A stretch of DNA of 64,000 nt, taken from assembly GCA_002347035.1 (NCBI GenBank), contig DEAM01000004.1, positions 1 to 64,000 on the forward strand, given 5' to 3'. The notes under the pieces were generated by a model. That model searched no databases and had not been told where the DNA came from. It saw nothing but the letters and a program-made list of their open reading frames with translations. Both the position numbers and the translations under genes were made by a program. The stretch comes from Gemmatimonadales bacterium UBA2982. Its GTDB lineage: Bacteria > Gemmatimonadota > Gemmatimonadetes > Longimicrobiales > Gaopeijiaceae. Numbering within the stretch: position 1 is the first letter of the stretch; every line of letters begins with the position of its first letter. Shown here one piece after another: positions 1-7,967 of the stretch.

Positions 1-345
1 GGCGGCTGCCTTCTCCTCTGCAGCTCGGCGCGCCGCAAGCTCCTCGGCGCGCTTAACCTTCCGCTCCCCCGGATCTTCATCTCCTACTGCGACCTTTGCG
101 TCACCACCCCGCCGGGCCTTAGAGATCAAACTCTTGACCGTACCCGAAGGGCTTGCTCCTTCAGCAAGCCAATGGTCAACACGTTCCAGGTCCAAAACGA
201 TACGTGCTGGATCGGAAAGAGGCTTGTAGTACCCAAGAGTTTCCACGAAACGACCATCGCGAGGAGACGTACTGTCTGCCACGACGATCCGGTAGTGGGG
301 TTGTTTCTTCCGGCCCATCCGCCGGAGTCGAATTTTTACGGACAT
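1..345 (-). CDS. rpsP: 30S ribosomal protein S16, C-terminus cut by window edge
   Basis: Small-subunit ribosomal protein that helps assemble the 5' domain of 16S rRNA. The frame opens with ATG at 345 and runs 115 codons without a stop to the left edge, so the 3' end is missing. The N-terminus MSVKIRLRRMGRKKQPHYRI is the S16 signature, followed by VVADS, the GRFVETLGYYKP segment and a W-L-x-x-GA-x-PS-x-TV block typical of S16. After about residue 80 the protein becomes a charged Lys/Glu/Ala-rich tail, longer than in the roughly 80-residue E. coli protein, as in many other phyla. It lies 106 bases downstream of ffh, the classic ffh-rpsP order (rimM and trmD would be expected beyond the edge). 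No strong Shine-Dalgarno is visible. Confidence 0.95.
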   Translation of the reverse strand, partial: MSVKIRLRRMGRKKQPHYRIVVADSTSPRDGRFVETLGYYKPLSDPARIVLDLERVDHWLAEGASPSGTVKSLISKARRGGDAKVAVGDEDPGERKVKRAEELAARRAAEEKAAA

Positions 346-451
346 CTCGTCAGCTGTTCACCATAAGAAGTGGGCCCTCTAGCACCGAACTGCATTACAG
401 GCTGAGGCAAAGGATAAAAGCCGCAGAGTGGACTGTACAGCTGCTTTCGTC

Positions 452-1786
452 CTACGAACCAAAGGGGAGGGACGGTAGGCCCCTCCCTCCCGTCATACCT
501 CTCATCTGCTTTAGGAAGGCCTGCATCTTCTTGAATTGCTTTAGCAAGCGGTTGACCTCGGAAACAGGACGCCCACTGCCCTTTGCAATCCGAACACGTC
601 GGGACGCATTCAAAATATCTGGCATTCGACGCTCTTCGGGGGTCATCGAGAGGATGATTGCCTCCATATGCTTCAAGCGCTTCGGGTCGAGATTGCCGGC
701 TGGAATTTTCATCTTTTTGGCACCGGGAATGAGCTTCATGAGCTGCTCGAGAGGGCCCATTTTCTCTATCTGACGCATTGAAATAAGGAAATCCTCAAGT
801 GTGAAGCGGCCCTTCCCCATGACCTTGTCTTGAAGACGGGCCTGCTCTTCCTCATCAATCGCGCCTTCCGCCTTCTCGACGAGACTGATGACATCACCCA
901 TCTGTAAGATGCGGCCTGCAAGCCTCTCTGGATCAGCTGTATCCAGATCATCCAAGCCCTCACCTATTCCGAGAAACTTGATTGGCTTGCCGGTCACACT
1001 ATGGATCGACAAAGCAGCTCCGCCTCGGGCGTCGCTGTCCATCTTCGTCATGACGATGCCCGTTATACCTAGAGCGTCATCAAAGCCTTCTGCGATCTCG
1101 ACCGCTTCCTGACCGGTCATGGCGTCTGCTACTAGCAGGACCTCAGTCGGGTGCAGGGCATCCTTAATCCTTGCCAACTCTTCCATAAGCTTGTTATCGA
1201 CCTGGATCCTTCCCGCCGTGTCCACCAGCAGCACATCATGCCCTCCAGCCACTGCTTCTTCCCGTGCCGATACCGCGGCAGAAACAGGATCTCCTCTAAA
1301 TTCACCGGCAAAAACCGGCGCCCCTATTTGGGCGCCGAGCGTCTGAAGCTGTTCGATAGCCGCCGGCCGTTGTAAGTCACATGCTGCTAGCATTGGGGTC
1401 CCCCCCTGCCGCCCCAAGCGCCGAGCCAACTTTGCAACCGTAGTGGTCTTGCCAGACCCCTGTAAGCCCACTACGAGAATCACACTGGTACGGTTCGATG
1501 CTATGGTGATAGTCGGAGGCTCATCTCCAAACAAACGAGCCAACTCTGAATGCACGATCTTTACGATCTGCTGGCCGGGGGACACCCCCTTCAGCACGGT
1601 CTGGCCAAGGGCCCGACCCTGAACACGCTCAAGAAATTCACGCGTAACCCGGAAATTGACGTCGGCCTCGAGCAGTACTCGCCTAACCTCACGCAGCCCG
1701 TCTCTAACCATGGGCTCAGTTAAAACCCCTCGCTGCCGCAGCTTCTTGAGGGCAGAATCCAGCTTTTCTGATAAGTCCTCGAACAT
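452..1786 (-). CDS. ffh: Signal recognition particle protein Ffh (SRP54 GTPase)
   Basis: GTPase that binds signal sequences of nascent inner-membrane proteins together with 4.5S RNA and delivers ribosomes to FtsY. About 444 residues: N domain (1-90), G domain with P-loop GLQGSGKTTT near residue 110, DTAGR near 190 and TKMD near 245, then the M domain ending FLKQMRGMTGG. The methionine-rich tail is short. I chose ATG at 1786 rather than the upstream in-frame start at 1807 because MFEDLSEKL is the normal Ffh N-terminus and a GGGAG Shine-Dalgarno precedes it. A 7-bp hairpin (1798-1823) sits just upstream in the leader. Gene order purA, ffh, rpsP, all minus strand. Confidence 0.97.
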   Translation of the reverse strand: MFEDLSEKLDSALKKLRQRGVLTEPMVRDGLREVRRVLLEADVNFRVTREFLERVQGRALGQTVLKGVSPGQQIVKIVHSELARLFGDEPPTITIASNRTSVILVVGLQGSGKTTTVAKLARRLGRQGGTPMLAACDLQRPAAIEQLQTLGAQIGAPVFAGEFRGDPVSAAVSAREEAVAGGHDVLLVDTAGRIQVDNKLMEELARIKDALHPTEVLLVADAMTGQEAVEIAEGFDDALGITGIVMTKMDSDARGGAALSIHSVTGKPIKFLGIGEGLDDLDTADPERLAGRILQMGDVISLVEKAEGAIDEEEQARLQDKVMGKGRFTLEDFLISMRQIEKMGPLEQLMKLIPGAKKMKIPAGNLDPKRLKHMEAIILSMTPEERRMPDILNASRRVRIAKGSGRPVSEVNRLLKQFKKMQAFLKQMRGMTGGRGLPSLPFGS

Positions 1787-1977
1787 GTGTCTCCCTGGCG
1801 TCTCCACTGAACGCTAGAGACGCGTCATGACGCTTGCTTTCTCAGTCAGGCTTTCCCTAATCCCCGACTTTATTGCAATGAGTGCTTAGGGGGCCTGCAA
1901 TAATCGGAAGGCTAGAATTAATGCATGAGAGGATAAGGATTGCTCTAGCTAATGACCCTCTAACCTCTCACTAGTGC

Positions 1978-3267
1978 TTACCCAACTGGGATGATTTGTC
2001 GTCGCCTAGTCCCGACGGAGACCCACTCTACCGGGGCACCAGTCAGTTCCTCAATACGATCCAAGTAGGCCCGTGCATTAGGTGGAAGATCCTCTAAGCG
2101 CCGTGCCTCACCGGTCGAAGCCTGCCACCCAGGCAAAGTCTCGTACAAAGGTTCGATACCTGATAGCGACCATGTGTCAGCGGGGAAAGTCGCTGTCACA
2201 CTTCCGTCAGGTAAACGATACGCTGTAGCTAACTGAAGCTCTGGTAGGGTGTCTAGCACGTCGAGCTTGGTCACTGCTAGCCCTGTAAGCCCGTTTACCT
2301 GAGCAGCAAACCGTGTGATCACAGAATCAAACCAACCGCATCGGCGTGGTCGGCCCGTAGTCGCCCCAAACTCACCACCAAGCTCCCTCATGTGCTCATC
2401 CATCTCTGGATTGAGTGCCGTTGGCAGTGGTCCTTCCCCCACTCGGGTAGTATACGCTTTGACCACCCCTATAACGCTATCGATAGATGTGGGACCTATG
2501 CCTGTACCTGTAGCTGCCGCAGCAGCCGTGGTGTTCGAAGAAGTAACAAAGGGATAAGTGCCGTGGTCCAAGTCCAGCGCTGTCCCCTGGGCACCCTCGA
2601 GTAGCACCTTACGACCTTCGTTAAGAGCCCCCATAATCTCTGGACCTGTGTCCGTCCCGAGTTCCAGCAACCGCTCACCTAGGTCAAGCGCGTCCTTAAT
2701 CGTTTTTTCCAGCTCGTGCGCTGAACCTGCACCAATTTGAGAGATGCGTGCCTGGACTCGCTCCTGAGCTTCACTGACCCTTTGCTGAAGGCGTTCTGGA
2801 TTACTCAGGTCAGCAACTCGCACTCCGCGACGCCCCACCTTGTCCCCATATGCGGGTCCGATGCCCTTGCCTGTAGTACCGATCTTCTCAGTAGCGTGCT
2901 CCTCAGAAACACGGTCAAGGACACGGTGATAGGGAAGCAGTAGCTGAGCCCGTAGGCTAACCCCTACGCGCCCCTCAAGATTGATGCCTCGCTCAAGAAG
3001 TGCATCATACTCCTGAAAAAACTGTTGAACATCCAACACGACACCATTGCCCAAGAGGCAGCGTTTTCCCTGGTGAAGGATGCCTGAAGGGATTTGGTGC
3101 AGGATAAACTCATTCTCTCCAATAGTGACGGTGTGGCCGGCGTTAGCTCCCCCTTGGTACCGGGCCACAATGTCGACGTCCTCGGCAAGCACGTCCACTA
3201 TCTTCCCTTTGCCCTCATCACCCCACTGGCACCCCACTATGACAGTGCACGCACCTCGGTCAGGCAT
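1978..3267 (-). CDS. purA: Adenylosuccinate synthetase
   Basis: Catalyses GTP-dependent ligation of aspartate to IMP, the first committed step of AMP synthesis, in the cytoplasm. 429 residues, the normal family length. The N-terminal phosphate loop GCQWGDEGKGKIVD, the GGANAGHT motif, IGTTGKGIGPAY, LLEGAQGTALDLDHGTYPFVTSSN and the TTGRPRRCGWFD segment are all present, so the active site looks intact. ATG at 3267 begins MPDRGACTVIVG, with a GGGGA Shine-Dalgarno a few bases upstream. A terminator-like hairpin (3283-3317) ends about 16 bases before the start codon, which may make this an attenuated gene (see that entry). Co-directional with the aldolase gene upstream and ffh downstream. Confidence 0.98.
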   Translation of the reverse strand: MPDRGACTVIVGCQWGDEGKGKIVDVLAEDVDIVARYQGGANAGHTVTIGENEFILHQIPSGILHQGKRCLLGNGVVLDVQQFFQEYDALLERGINLEGRVGVSLRAQLLLPYHRVLDRVSEEHATEKIGTTGKGIGPAYGDKVGRRGVRVADLSNPERLQQRVSEAQERVQARISQIGAGSAHELEKTIKDALDLGERLLELGTDTGPEIMGALNEGRKVLLEGAQGTALDLDHGTYPFVTSSNTTAAAAATGTGIGPTSIDSVIGVVKAYTTRVGEGPLPTALNPEMDEHMRELGGEFGATTGRPRRCGWFDSVITRFAAQVNGLTGLAVTKLDVLDTLPELQLATAYRLPDGSVTATFPADTWSLSGIEPLYETLPGWQASTGEARRLEDLPPNARAYLDRIEELTGAPVEWVSVGTRRRQIIPVG

Positions 3268-3282
3268 GGCATCCCCAGATAG

Positions 3283-3317
3283 AAAAACGGGCCGCGCCCC
3301 CAGGGGGACGGCCCGTT
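3283..3317 (-). terminator. Hairpin plus T-run in the purA leader (terminator or attenuator)
   Basis: A perfect 9-bp inverted repeat (AACGGGCCG / CGGCCCGTT, arms 3286-3294 and 3309-3317) is followed on the minus strand by TTTTTC, the form of an intrinsic terminator. It could simply end the upstream aldolase transcript, whose stop lies 80 bases away. However, only about 16 bases separate the T-run from the purA start, too few for an independent promoter. purA is therefore either read through it or controlled by it. The structure is directly visible; the regulatory role is inference. Confidence 0.7.
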
Positions 3318-3338
3318 GAATGACGTATCCTTCGGGAG

Positions 3339-3367
3339 AAGCTAGACATGGCCTAAGGGAGTGTCAA
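3339..3367 (-). promoter_or_regulatory. Candidate sigma-70-type promoter for purA
   Basis: On the minus strand a perfect TTGACA -35 element (3362-3367) is followed, after 17 bases, by TAGCTT (3339-3344), a weak -10 element. Transcription from it would begin near 3332 and run through the hairpin at 3283-3317 before reaching purA. This is sequence resemblance only; the -10 match is poor. Confidence 0.35.
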
Positions 3368-3396
3368 CGAGGCTCAGACAGGGGAACCTAAACCTA

Positions 3397-4326
3397 TCAC
3401 ACCCCAGCAGTCGTCAGTAAATCTGCTGCCTCTAGAATGCTCCTAATTTCGTCGATTCGCACCTCTGGAATTGTGGATAATGGAGGTCGGGGCTCACCAC
3501 CATGAAGTCCAAGAAGCTCTAGCGCTGCTTTGATCCCCGGGACACCCATCTCTGTTACGATCTTTTGATGAACATGTGCAATCCGTTCTTGTATCCGACC
3601 AATATCTGTAGTGCGACCTTCCCCAAAACCCACTGAGATCTCAGCCGCACCGGCCGTGGCCATCAGCCCCACTGCTACGATTCCACCCACTGCACCTGTT
3701 TCTAGGGCTGCGTACAAAAGAGCTCCACTACCGACGAGAACCTGGAAGTCCTCTGTAGTCTGCTCGACAAGCTCACCTACTAAATCAAGCTTTCCACGTG
3801 AATCTTTGATCCCCACGATGTTGGGGTGCTGCGATAGCTCAGCGATAAGTCCCGTTGGCAAGTCGATGGTACTCATCCGCAAAGGCACCTGATAGATCAG
3901 GACCGGGACCGGCGAGGCATCGGCAACAGATCGGAAATGGCGAGACACCACTTCTGGTGTCATCGCACCCTTATAAAAGGCGGGCGGACTAACTAGAACG
4001 GCGTCCGCACCGGCAGCTGCTGCCTGCTTAGTGAGCCTGATAGTGTGTCGCGTAGACTCAGAGCCCGTTCCAGAAATAACTAACCCGTTCTCCGTAACCA
4101 GGTCGGAAGCAGCCTGAAGAAGAGTGATACGCTCTTCTTCATCGAGGAATGCTGCCTCTCCCGTTGAGCCGGCTATGAGAACACCAGAGATCGGACTCTG
4201 GAACCAATGTCGGAGATTAGCTCGGAAAGCTACGATATCCACATCACCCGTCACGGGATCAAAGGGAGTCGTAACCGGCAAGAAGGTCCCACTTAGGTCC
4301 GGGTGTTTGCTAATACCGACGTTCAA
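3397..4326 (-). CDS. DapA/HOGA-type class I aldolase (dihydrodipicolinate synthase family)
   Basis: A 309-residue (beta/alpha)8 aldolase of the DapA/NAL superfamily that forms a Schiff base with a pyruvyl substrate. Visible family marks are GSTGEAAFL (substrate loop), GTGSESTR, the active-site Tyr in VLIYQVPLR and the Schiff-base Lys in NIVGIKDS. True DapA normally has two Thr in the first loop and VTPYYN later. Here GSTGE, SESTR, LSQHPNIVGIKDS and the C-terminal VPGIKAALELLGLHGG block look more like 4-hydroxy-2-oxoglutarate aldolase (HOGA). The function could be lysine synthesis or a catabolic aldolase; I lean to HOGA-like. The start is TTG, preceded by AGGAG about 11 bases upstream. It sits between trpS and purA, with no other lysine-pathway gene in view. 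Confidence 0.8.
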   Translation of the reverse strand: MNVGISKHPDLSGTFLPVTTPFDPVTGDVDIVAFRANLRHWFQSPISGVLIAGSTGEAAFLDEEERITLLQAASDLVTENGLVISGTGSESTRHTIRLTKQAAAAGADAVLVSPPAFYKGAMTPEVVSRHFRSVADASPVPVLIYQVPLRMSTIDLPTGLIAELSQHPNIVGIKDSRGKLDLVGELVEQTTEDFQVLVGSGALLYAALETGAVGGIVAVGLMATAGAAEISVGFGEGRTTDIGRIQERIAHVHQKIVTEMGVPGIKAALELLGLHGGEPRPPLSTIPEVRIDEIRSILEAADLLTTAGV

Positions 4327-4416
4327 CTTTGATGACGCTCCTGCATCACGCTACGCGTGAGCCTAGGGACATGTGGAAATGTCAAAAGAATAGTCATGGT
4401 CCATAACGAATGCGAT

Positions 4417-5430
4417 TCAGTCGAACCGAACCTGCCAGTCTAAGCCCATCTTATCTCGAACCTCAATCATCGTCTTTTCAGCAATCGCACGCGCCCGGGT
4501 TGCTCCGTCCAACAAAACACTCCGCACCTCATCTGGCCTACTGCGGTAGTACGTTGCTCTCTCCCGATAAGGGCTAAATGAATCCGTGATGCTGTCTGAA
4601 AGGGTCTTCTTGCAGTCGACGCAGCCAATCTCAGCAGTGCTGCACTCCGATTCAATTTCAGTTCGCTTCACTTCGTCTGTGAAATGACCATGTAACGTGA
4701 AAACGTTGCATACATGAGGACGTCCTGCATCCGACCGTTTTATACGTTGAGGATCAGTGACCGCCGTGCGTACGCGCTCCCAAACCTCGTCCTGCTCGGC
4801 GAGGACACCCACAGTATTTCCCAATGACTTGCTCATCTTGGCCTTACCGTCGAGCCCCAGAATTCTTCCGACGCCCTTGTCTATAAGCGCCTCGGTCTCT
4901 GGAAAAGTTTCACCGTACACGGCGTTAAATTTACGAGCGATATCCCTTGTTAGCTCGAGATGTTGTCTTTGATCCTCTCCAACAGGGACAGCATCCGCCT
5001 TATAGAGCAAGATGTCCGCAGCCTGAAGAATGGGGTAGTTGAGAATCCCTGCAGGAATCGACTCGAAATGCTGAGATTTGTCTTTGAACTGGGTCATGCG
5101 CTCAAGGTCACCGACCGGACTCACCGCATTGAAGAGCCAAGCAAGCTCAGTGTGCTCTTGTACGTCCGACTGCACGAAGATAATAGAGCGCTCTGGATCT
5201 AGACCCACCGCAAGATATGAAACCGCGAGATCAATGACATTCGCAGGCATCTCGCTCGGATGCCCCCCCGCAGTTATGGCGTGCTGATCCACGATACAAA
5301 AGACGCAGTCGTAATCATCCTGCAGACTCACCCACGGCCTTAGAGCACCTAAGTAGTTGCCAAGATGGGCTTCACCAGATGGCTGCATCCCGCTGAAGAT
5401 GCGCTTTCTTCCGGTCGAAGCTTTGCTCAT
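4417..5430 (-). CDS. trpS: Tryptophanyl-tRNA synthetase with an iron-sulfur-type cysteine motif
   Basis: Class I synthetase charging tRNA-Trp in the cytoplasm. 337 residues from ATG 5430, chosen because KRIFSGMQPSGEAHLGNYLGA is the usual TrpRS N-terminus (the open frame extends 33 codons further upstream without homology). The HIGH-type motif is PSGEAHLGN (residues 18-25) and the KMSKS loop is AKMSKSLGN (about 198-205). Cysteines at about 241, 263, 270 and 273 form C-x21-C-x6-C-x2-C, close to the pattern that binds a [4Fe-4S] cluster in Thermotoga maritima TrpRS. No clear Shine-Dalgarno precedes the start. Divergent from the inositol-monophosphatase gene and upstream of the aldolase gene. Confidence 0.96.
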   Translation of the reverse strand: MSKASTGRKRIFSGMQPSGEAHLGNYLGALRPWVSLQDDYDCVFCIVDQHAITAGGHPSEMPANVIDLAVSYLAVGLDPERSIIFVQSDVQEHTELAWLFNAVSPVGDLERMTQFKDKSQHFESIPAGILNYPILQAADILLYKADAVPVGEDQRQHLELTRDIARKFNAVYGETFPETEALIDKGVGRILGLDGKAKMSKSLGNTVGVLAEQDEVWERVRTAVTDPQRIKRSDAGRPHVCNVFTLHGHFTDEVKRTEIESECSTAEIGCVDCKKTLSDSITDSFSPYRERATYYRSRPDEVRSVLLDGATRARAIAEKTMIEVRDKMGLDWQVRFD

Positions 5431-5488
5431 ACGCTGATTGAGTTGGGTCCTGTCCGATAGGACTGCTAACTTAGCGGCCCTTTGAATT

Positions 5489-6331
5489 ATGCGGCACCTC
5501 AGCAACCTCCGCAGCCTGTCTGAGAACACAGTGAACTTACTACTACGTACGGCGATAGAGGCTGCAGAAGAAGCGGCGAAGATACACCGCAGGGATGCTG
5601 GCCAAATCCAGCGGAATTCTATAACCGAAAAAGCTCGCGCGGACTATGTGTCCCAGACGGATATTGACGCACAACAGGCTGCACTGGAAGTAATTAGGGC
5701 TCGATTCCCCCGGGATCAGATCCTGGCTGAAGAAGGGGCCGAGAACGTGGTAGACCAAGTCACTGCGTGGGACGGCACCCCACTTTGGATTGTCGACCCA
5801 CTCGATGGGACAGCAAATTTTCTTCACGGCCATCCATTCTATTGCTCATCGGTCGCGGTGGCTGTCGACGGGCAAGTAGTCGCTGGAGCGGTCATCTCCG
5901 GGTCGTCGGGTGAGCGTTGGTGGGCTTCTAGGGGGGAGGGAGCATTCAAAGGTGGCAGGGTGATTAGAGTCTCACCAGCAATTCCGCTTTTAGACGCGTT
6001 AGTGGGTACGGGATTCCCCTTTAAGAAACTCAGTGTGCTACCTCGGTATCTCACTCAATTTGACCGTGTGCTTCGTGCCACCTCGGGTGTGCGCCGCACC
6101 GGAGCTGCTGCGCTCGACCTGTGTTTTCTAGCAGAAGGTGTCTTGGATGCATTTTGGGAAGAAGTCCTTATGCCCTGGGACTTCGCTGCTGGCATCATCA
6201 TAGTGAGTGAAGCAGGAGGCCTGGTAACCGGACCAGGCGGGGAAGAGCTGGCAATACGACCCAGCCCCGTACGCGGAGCAAACTCACCGGCTCTGCTCGA
6301 GGAGTTACAGGCCGTCTTGAATACAAAGTAG
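5489..6331 (+). CDS. Inositol monophosphatase family protein (SuhB-like)
   Basis: Mg-dependent phosphatase of the IMPase/FBPase superfamily; likely substrates are inositol 1-phosphate or a related sugar or nucleotide phosphate. About 280 residues. Metal-site motifs are intact: EEGAENV (Glu), WIVDPLDGTANFLHG (the Asp-Pro-Leu-Asp-Gly-Thr signature) and the C-terminal PWDFAAGIIIVSEAGG. A lysine- and arginine-rich first 15 residues may be over-called: a GTG at 5531 (VNLLLRTAIEAAEEA) is an alternative start, and neither has a good Shine-Dalgarno. Transcribed away from trpS and towards hsp20, ending in a double hairpin. Confidence 0.9.
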   Translation: MRHLSNLRSLSENTVNLLLRTAIEAAEEAAKIHRRDAGQIQRNSITEKARADYVSQTDIDAQQAALEVIRARFPRDQILAEEGAENVVDQVTAWDGTPLWIVDPLDGTANFLHGHPFYCSSVAVAVDGQVVAGAVISGSSGERWWASRGEGAFKGGRVIRVSPAIPLLDALVGTGFPFKKLSVLPRYLTQFDRVLRATSGVRRTGAAALDLCFLAEGVLDAFWEEVLMPWDFAAGIIIVSEAGGLVTGPGGEELAIRPSPVRGANSPALLEELQAVLNTK

Positions 6332-6342
6332 GTAAATAATAT

Positions 6343-6397
6343 GAGGAGGACCCGAGTTCACGCTCGGGTCCTCCTCGAGTCTTCATGTCGAGACTCG
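6343..6397. terminator. Double hairpin between convergent genes
   Basis: A perfect 14-bp inverted repeat (6343-6356 with 6363-6376, loop TTCACG) is directly followed by a second 7-bp one (6376-6382 with 6391-6397). They fill the gap between the convergent inositol-monophosphatase and hsp20 genes and probably stop transcription from both sides. Neither strand has a long T-run, so the type of terminator is uncertain. Confidence 0.6.
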
Positions 6398-6414
6398 TAT
6401 AGCAGCTAAGTCTC

Positions 6415-6876
6415 TCACTTCTTCGAGATCTTAATCCTGTGGCCTGCAGCATCCGGGGTCTTTGGTAACCTGATGTCCAAGACGCCATTGTCCAGCGTGG
6501 CGGTTGCCTCACTCCCGGCTACAGTCCGGGGTAGTGTGAAAGACCTTCGGAAAGAGCCAGATGCCCGCTCTAGTAGGTGGTAGTCACCACCCTCTTCCCC
6601 CTCCTTGCCCTCTACGGTCTTCTCACCGCTGATCACCAAGACATTTTTCTCTAACTCGATATTGACATCCTTCTCGCTAATTCCAGGTAACTCAGCAGTA
6701 AGGATGACCTCGTCGTTCGTCTCGGTCACACCGACCTGCGGTGACCACATTCCATTTCTCTCACGGCGGTTAGGCACATCTTCGACAAACCGTGTCAGCT
6801 GGTTGGAAAGTATTTCGTCGATGTCCCGCCACGGTGAATACATCTGGCTCCGGAACGGGTACTTGATAACGGCCAT
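6415..6876 (-). CDS. Small heat-shock protein, Hsp20/alpha-crystallin family
   Basis: ATP-independent holdase chaperone of the cytoplasm that binds unfolding proteins under stress. 153 residues from ATG 6876, chosen because a strong AAGGGAGG Shine-Dalgarno lies just upstream and MAVIKYPFRSQMYSPWRDIDE is a typical class A Hsp20 start. The alpha-crystallin domain (about 45-145) shows VTETNDEVILTAELPGI, LVISGEKTVE, ERASGSFRRSFTLP and the GVLDIRLPK strand, followed by a short I-K-I tail motif (HRIKISKK) of the IxI type used for oligomerisation. The 180-base leader (6877-7055) shows no complete CIRCE element, only one half-site-like GAGTGCAA near 6913. Confidence 0.93.
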   Translation of the reverse strand: MAVIKYPFRSQMYSPWRDIDEILSNQLTRFVEDVPNRRERNGMWSPQVGVTETNDEVILTAELPGISEKDVNIELEKNVLVISGEKTVEGKEGEEGGDYHLLERASGSFRRSFTLPRTVAGSEATATLDNGVLDIRLPKTPDAAGHRIKISKK

Positions 6877-7055
6877 CGTTGCCTCCCTTGTTGTGATTTT
6901 ACTGCCCTTAAGGAGTGCAACCTCCGTGCCACCACGAGGCATATAGATGCTGCCAAAATGAACGGCTGCAACAGCTTACCATACCTCTTATCTGCCAAAG
7001 TGACCTGCCGCAAAGAGTATCAGCTGCCGTTTCGGCAAGGCTATGATGACCCTGC

Positions 7056-7967
7056 CTAGGTACTTACAGCTGTTCGAAGAGCCAGACTCGCAGCCCCTCG
7101 GGGAGAATCTACCTCACCTTCGAAAAGCTTGAGTCGTAGCGTGATCAAGGAGCGAATGACCGGTTTGCGCAGAGGACCTCCGGAACCCACTAACCCTCCA
7201 TGCAATGCCAGGACTGGATCTTCATCCCATGGGCTTAGCTGTTTGAGAATTCCATCGACGTGAATCTGAAGTTCAGCGACAGCAAAGCTTAAGATTCCCT
7301 TCGCCACCTTGTCCCCGCCGCTCGCCTCTCGAATAACAAGAGGTGCTAGTGCACTCACCTGCCCTTTAGTCGCGCTGCTAATCCAAGATACAAGATCCCT
7401 AGACTCGTCGAGTCCTAGGTAGTCGAGCAGGGGCCCCTTGAGAGAAGTCGGACCTCCCCGTCCGTCCTCAAAGCGGAGAAGGGCTCTGAGCGCATCGCGT
7501 CCAATCGCGAATCCGCTTCCCTCGTCGCCTAAATGCTCTCCCCAACCTCCAGCGCGATGGATCTGACCTTCCTCGTTGCGGCCCCATGCGATGGAACCCG
7601 TACCAGCAATCAGCAAAACTCCAGGGCCCGACCTGAATGCGTCATAGAAGGCAGCTTCGACATCAGTGCCAACCCGCACAACATCAGCAAGGCCTCTGCC
7701 CGAAAGCTTATCCTCCATTACTTGCCTGGCCATCTGAGATCCTGCCCCAGCCAACCCTGCCCAGAGCACCGAGACGGGCAGTTGGACTCCTCCGGCCATG
7801 GCTGCAGACCGAACTGCACTTGCCACCGCCGTAACAGCAGAGTCTGGATCCTGTAGCGTGACGACTGCCCCGGACGAGGCACCGCGAGCGACCTCCTTCC
7901 CGTTCCTGTCTAAAATCACACCCTTGGCACTCGTACCTCCGCCGTCCACGCCAATCACGAGGGTCAT
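7056..7967 (-). CDS. BadF/BadG-type amino-sugar kinase (GlcNAc and/or MurNAc kinase)
   Basis: A 303-residue ASKHA-fold kinase of the BadF/BadG/BcrA family, which includes N-acetylglucosamine kinases and the MurNAc/GlcNAc kinase MurK of Clostridium. Phosphate 1 loop VIGVDGGGTSAKGVI at the N-terminus, phosphate 2 loop LIAGTGSIAWGRN, then AGGWGEHLGDEGSGFAIG, a segment diagnostic for N-acetylhexosamine kinases. The start ATG at 7967 overlaps the stop of the symporter gene (ATGA), so the two are translationally coupled. Context (two NagZ-type glycosidases, a symporter, divergent NamZ) points to phosphorylation of sugars freed from peptidoglycan. Which sugar is used cannot be read from sequence. 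No MurQ etherase gene is in the window. Confidence 0.85.
   Translation of the reverse strand: MTLVIGVDGGGTSAKGVILDRNGKEVARGASSGAVVTLQDPDSAVTAVASAVRSAAMAGGVQLPVSVLWAGLAGAGSQMARQVMEDKLSGRGLADVVRVGTDVEAAFYDAFRSGPGVLLIAGTGSIAWGRNEEGQIHRAGGWGEHLGDEGSGFAIGRDALRALLRFEDGRGGPTSLKGPLLDYLGLDESRDLVSWISSATKGQVSALAPLVIREASGGDKVAKGILSFAVAELQIHVDGILKQLSPWDEDPVLALHGGLVGSGGPLRKPVIRSLITLRLKLFEGEVDSPRGAASLALRTAVST

Noticed and set aside
153..773. A 206-codon open frame on the plus strand across the ends of ffh and rpsP
   Set aside because: It is antisense to two well-supported ribosome and SRP genes, has no family motif and no credible Shine-Dalgarno.
6877..6990. CIRCE element upstream of hsp20
   Set aside because: Only a GAGTGCAA half-site is visible; the matching inverted half at nine-base spacing is absent.
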